DNA of 5,786 nt from Dehalococcoidia bacterium (GTDB taxonomy: Bacteria; Chloroflexota; Dehalococcoidia; SZUA-161). Below, one piece after another: positions 3,624 to 5,786 of this stretch. The number at the start of each line of letters is the position of its first letter. Position 1 is the first letter of the stretch. The DNA lies in the NCBI GenBank assembly GCA_014859215.1, contig JACUUS010000143.1:1-5786 (forward strand). Reading direction: 5' to 3'. The notes under the pieces were generated by a model. It was given only the letters and a program-made list of their open reading frames with translations. It made no database searches and was not told where the DNA came from. A program made the position numbers and the translations under genes.

Positions 3624-5786
3624 ATGTTCAAGAAACTGACCGGCTTTATCGGTGATTCGAACGAGAGAGAAATCAAGCGCTGCAAGCCCCTGGTGGACAA
3701 GATCAACGCGCTCGAACCCGATATCAAGAAACTGAGTGATGAGGAGCTTCGCGCCAGAATCGCGGGACACCGGAGTAGGATTGAGGATGCCGGTTCGGAG
3801 GATGCGGAAGACAAGCTCCTTGATAACCTTCTGCCCGAGGTCTTTGCCGTCGTGCGGGAGTCTGCCTGGCGCAGGATAGGGCAGAGGCATTTCGACGTCC
3901 AGCTCATCGGAGGCATTGTCCTTCACGAGGGCAAGATCGCCGAGATGAAAACCGGTGAAGGCAAGACGCTGGTAGCCACGCTGGCGGTGAGCCTCAACTC
4001 TTTGAGCGGCAGAGGGGTACATGTAGTCACCGTGAACGATTACCTGGCGAAGCGCGATACCCAGTGGATGGGCCCGATCTATCACGGGGTCGGTATAAGC
4101 GTGGGATGCATCCAGCACGACGGCGCTTTCATCTTTGACCCCGAATATGAAGCGGAAGACGTTCGTCTTCAGCATCTCCGGCCGGTGGGCCGGACTGAAG
4201 CGTACAGGGCGGATGTCACGTACGGCACCAACAGCGAGTTCGGCTTTGACCATCTTCGCGATAATATGGTAGTTGACCTGTCCCGCTGTGTGCAGAGGGA
4301 CCTCAATTACGCGATCGTGGATGAGGTAGATAACATACTGATCGATGAAGCTCGTACCCCGCTGATTATCAGCGGCGCGCCGGAGGAGTCCGCCAGGGAA
4401 TACTACACGATGGCGAGGCTGGTTCCCAGGCTGCGGCCTCAAGAGGACTACCAGGTAGAGGAGCGAACTCGATCGATATACCTGACCGAGGGCGGGATCG
4501 CCAAAATGGAGCGCTGGCTTGGAATAGGGAACCTTTACGAGGACAGCTCATCCCGGATACCTCATTTCATAGACAATGCGCTCAAGGCGCATGTCCTCTA
4601 TCAGCGTGATCGCGAATACGTCGTCACTCCCGATAAGGAGACGCAGGAGCTTTCAGTAGTCATAGTAGACGAGTTTACAGGCCGCCTGATGTTCGGCCGG
4701 CGCTACTCAGAAGGCCTGCACCAGGCTATTGAGGCCAAAGAGAGCATGAACTACAAGGGTCTCCGGGTCAAAGAGGAGACGAAGACACTGGCCAGCATTA
4801 CCTACCAGAACTACTTCAGGATGTACGGGAAGCTCGCCGGGATGACCGGCACAGCCGCTACCGAGGCCGAGGAGTTCGACAAGATATACAAGCTCGAGGT
4901 AGTGTCAATTCCAACTAACAAGCCGATGATACGCCTGGAGCACAATGACCTGATTTACAAGACTGAGGAAGGCAAGGTCCGGGCGGTAGTCAACGAAATC
5001 GAGCAGCACCATAAAGACGGCCGGCCGGTGCTCGTCGGCACCGTATCGATCGAGAATTCCGAGAGGCTGAGCCAGATGCTGCTGCGCAGGGGAATTCAGC
5101 ACGAAGTGCTTAACGCCAAGCCCGACAAGGTGGAGAGAGAAGCGACCATAATAGCGCAGGGAGGGCGTACGGGTGCTGTGACGATTGCCACGAACATGGC
5201 CGGGCGAGGCGTCGACATCATCCTGGGCGGCAAGCCGGACGGGCGTGACACGTCTGACTGGCAGACCGAGCATGAGAAGGTTGTCGCGCTGGGCGGCCTG
5301 CACGTGATCGGCACTGAGCGCCATGAGGCGAGGCGGATTGACAACCAGCTCCGGGGCCGCGCGGGGCGGCAGGGAGACCCGGGAAGCTCACGCTTCTACG
5401 TTTCCCTTGAGGATGACCTCATGAAGCGGTTCGGAGGCGACCGGGTCAAATCGGTGATGAACTGGGTCGGGTTCGACGAGGATACGCCGCTAGAGCACGG
5501 CATGGTTGGCAAGGTGATCGAGAACTCGCAAAGCAAGGTGGAAGCCTACCACTTCGATATCCGGAAACATCTTGTCGAGTACGACGATGTGCTGGACACG
5601 CAGCGAAAGGTTATCTACGGGGAGCGTAAGAAGATACTGGGCGGCGCCGACCTGAAGGCGAACATACAGGAGATGGTCCATTCCGCGATAACCGAGGTCA
5701 TTCGAACGAATCTCAGGGACGAACACGGTGACGACTGGGATATAGACGGATTTATCGGCGGCGCCGGCAGAATCCTGCCGCTTCCC
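3624..5786 (+). CDS. secA: Protein translocase ATPase SecA (3' end beyond window)
   Basis: SecA is the ATP-driven motor that pushes preproteins through the SecYEG channel at the inner face of the cytoplasmic membrane. The frame is open from ATG 3624 to the edge, 721 codons, so the C-terminal part of this usually 800-950-residue protein is missing. Motifs: RHFDVQLIGG with the Q motif (88-97), Walker A MKTGEGKT (108-115), TYGTNSEFGFDHLRDNM (199-215), Walker B DEVDNILIDEARTP (233-246), the cross-linking-domain motif DEFTGR (349-354), GMTGTA (406-411) opening the second nucleotide-binding domain, TNMAGRGVDI (523-532) and RRIDNQLRGRAGRQGDPG (570-587). The scaffold and wing region begins around 610, with YDDVLDTQRKVIY near 653-665. 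A loop of about 18 extra residues lies at 166-194. GAGG ends 4 bases before ATG. No frameshift or stop interrupts it. Confidence 0.97.
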   Translation, partial: MFKKLTGFIGDSNEREIKRCKPLVDKINALEPDIKKLSDEELRARIAGHRSRIEDAGSEDAEDKLLDNLLPEVFAVVRESAWRRIGQRHFDVQLIGGIVLHEGKIAEMKTGEGKTLVATLAVSLNSLSGRGVHVVTVNDYLAKRDTQWMGPIYHGVGISVGCIQHDGAFIFDPEYEAEDVRLQHLRPVGRTEAYRADVTYGTNSEFGFDHLRDNMVVDLSRCVQRDLNYAIVDEVDNILIDEARTPLIISGAPEESAREYYTMARLVPRLRPQEDYQVEERTRSIYLTEGGIAKMERWLGIGNLYEDSSSRIPHFIDNALKAHVLYQRDREYVVTPDKETQELSVVIVDEFTGRLMFGRRYSEGLHQAIEAKESMNYKGLRVKEETKTLASITYQNYFRMYGKLAGMTGTAATEAEEFDKIYKLEVVSIPTNKPMIRLEHNDLIYKTEEGKVRAVVNEIEQHHKDGRPVLVGTVSIENSERLSQMLLRRGIQHEVLNAKPDKVEREATIIAQGGRTGAVTIATNMAGRGVDIILGGKPDGRDTSDWQTEHEKVVALGGLHVIGTERHEARRIDNQLRGRAGRQGDPGSSRFYVSLEDDLMKRFGGDRVKSVMNWVGFDEDTPLEHGMVGKVIENSQSKVEAYHFDIRKHLVEYDDVLDTQRKVIYGERKKILGGADLKANIQEMVHSAITEVIRTNLRDEHGDDWDIDGFIGGAGRILPLP

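Noticed and set aside
3576..4442. 288-residue open frame antisense to secA, and its antisense neighbours
   Set aside because: It is a shadow of the secA reading frame in GC-rich sequence. The sense strand encodes unbroken SecA motifs and the antisense product shows no recognisable domain.

Overview
The window is ordinary bacterial chromosome, with five genes packed on the + strand behind one 333-base intergenic stretch. No phage, transposase, CRISPR or RNA gene is visible. The organism is probably a member of the Chloroflexota, perhaps a Dehalococcoidia-like environmental lineage. This is inferred from three things: an intergenic repeat of the CGTCATTGCGAG...GCAATC kind, a SecA with an extra loop before its TYGTN motif that I recall from Chloroflexota SecAs, and the overall look of the Prs and DegV proteins. 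It is not proven from the window.

Layout: bases 1-333 hold inverted and direct repeats, small hairpins and, at the right end, a good promoter (260-288). Then come a DegV/FakB-like fatty-acid-binding protein (334-1206), a PlsY-like membrane acyltransferase (1209-1892, 2 bases after degV), and a small P-loop kinase (1957-2544). A second promoter (2601-2629) precedes prs, ribose-phosphate pyrophosphokinase (2671-3612, best read from a TTG start). The gene secA starts 11 bases later at 3624 and runs off the right edge after 721 codons.

The genes form two probable transcription units: degV-plsY-kinase and prs-secA. The promoters share one architecture: TTGC at -35, a 17-base spacer, and a TGn extended -10. 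The first unit is the more interesting. In Gram-positive bacteria FakB (DegV family) presents fatty acids to a kinase that makes acyl-phosphate, and PlsY uses acyl-phosphate to acylate glycerol-3-phosphate, so the pairing makes biochemical sense. Yet both proteins depart from their families at the residues expected to bind substrate. PlsY has lost the GSGN loop and the His/Asn of its third motif, and DegV has lost the LSGTY serine motif and the usual DS motif. They may be a co-diverged lipid module with a changed substrate, or a regulatory or non-catalytic pair. The second unit (nucleotide precursor supply and protein export) is housekeeping.
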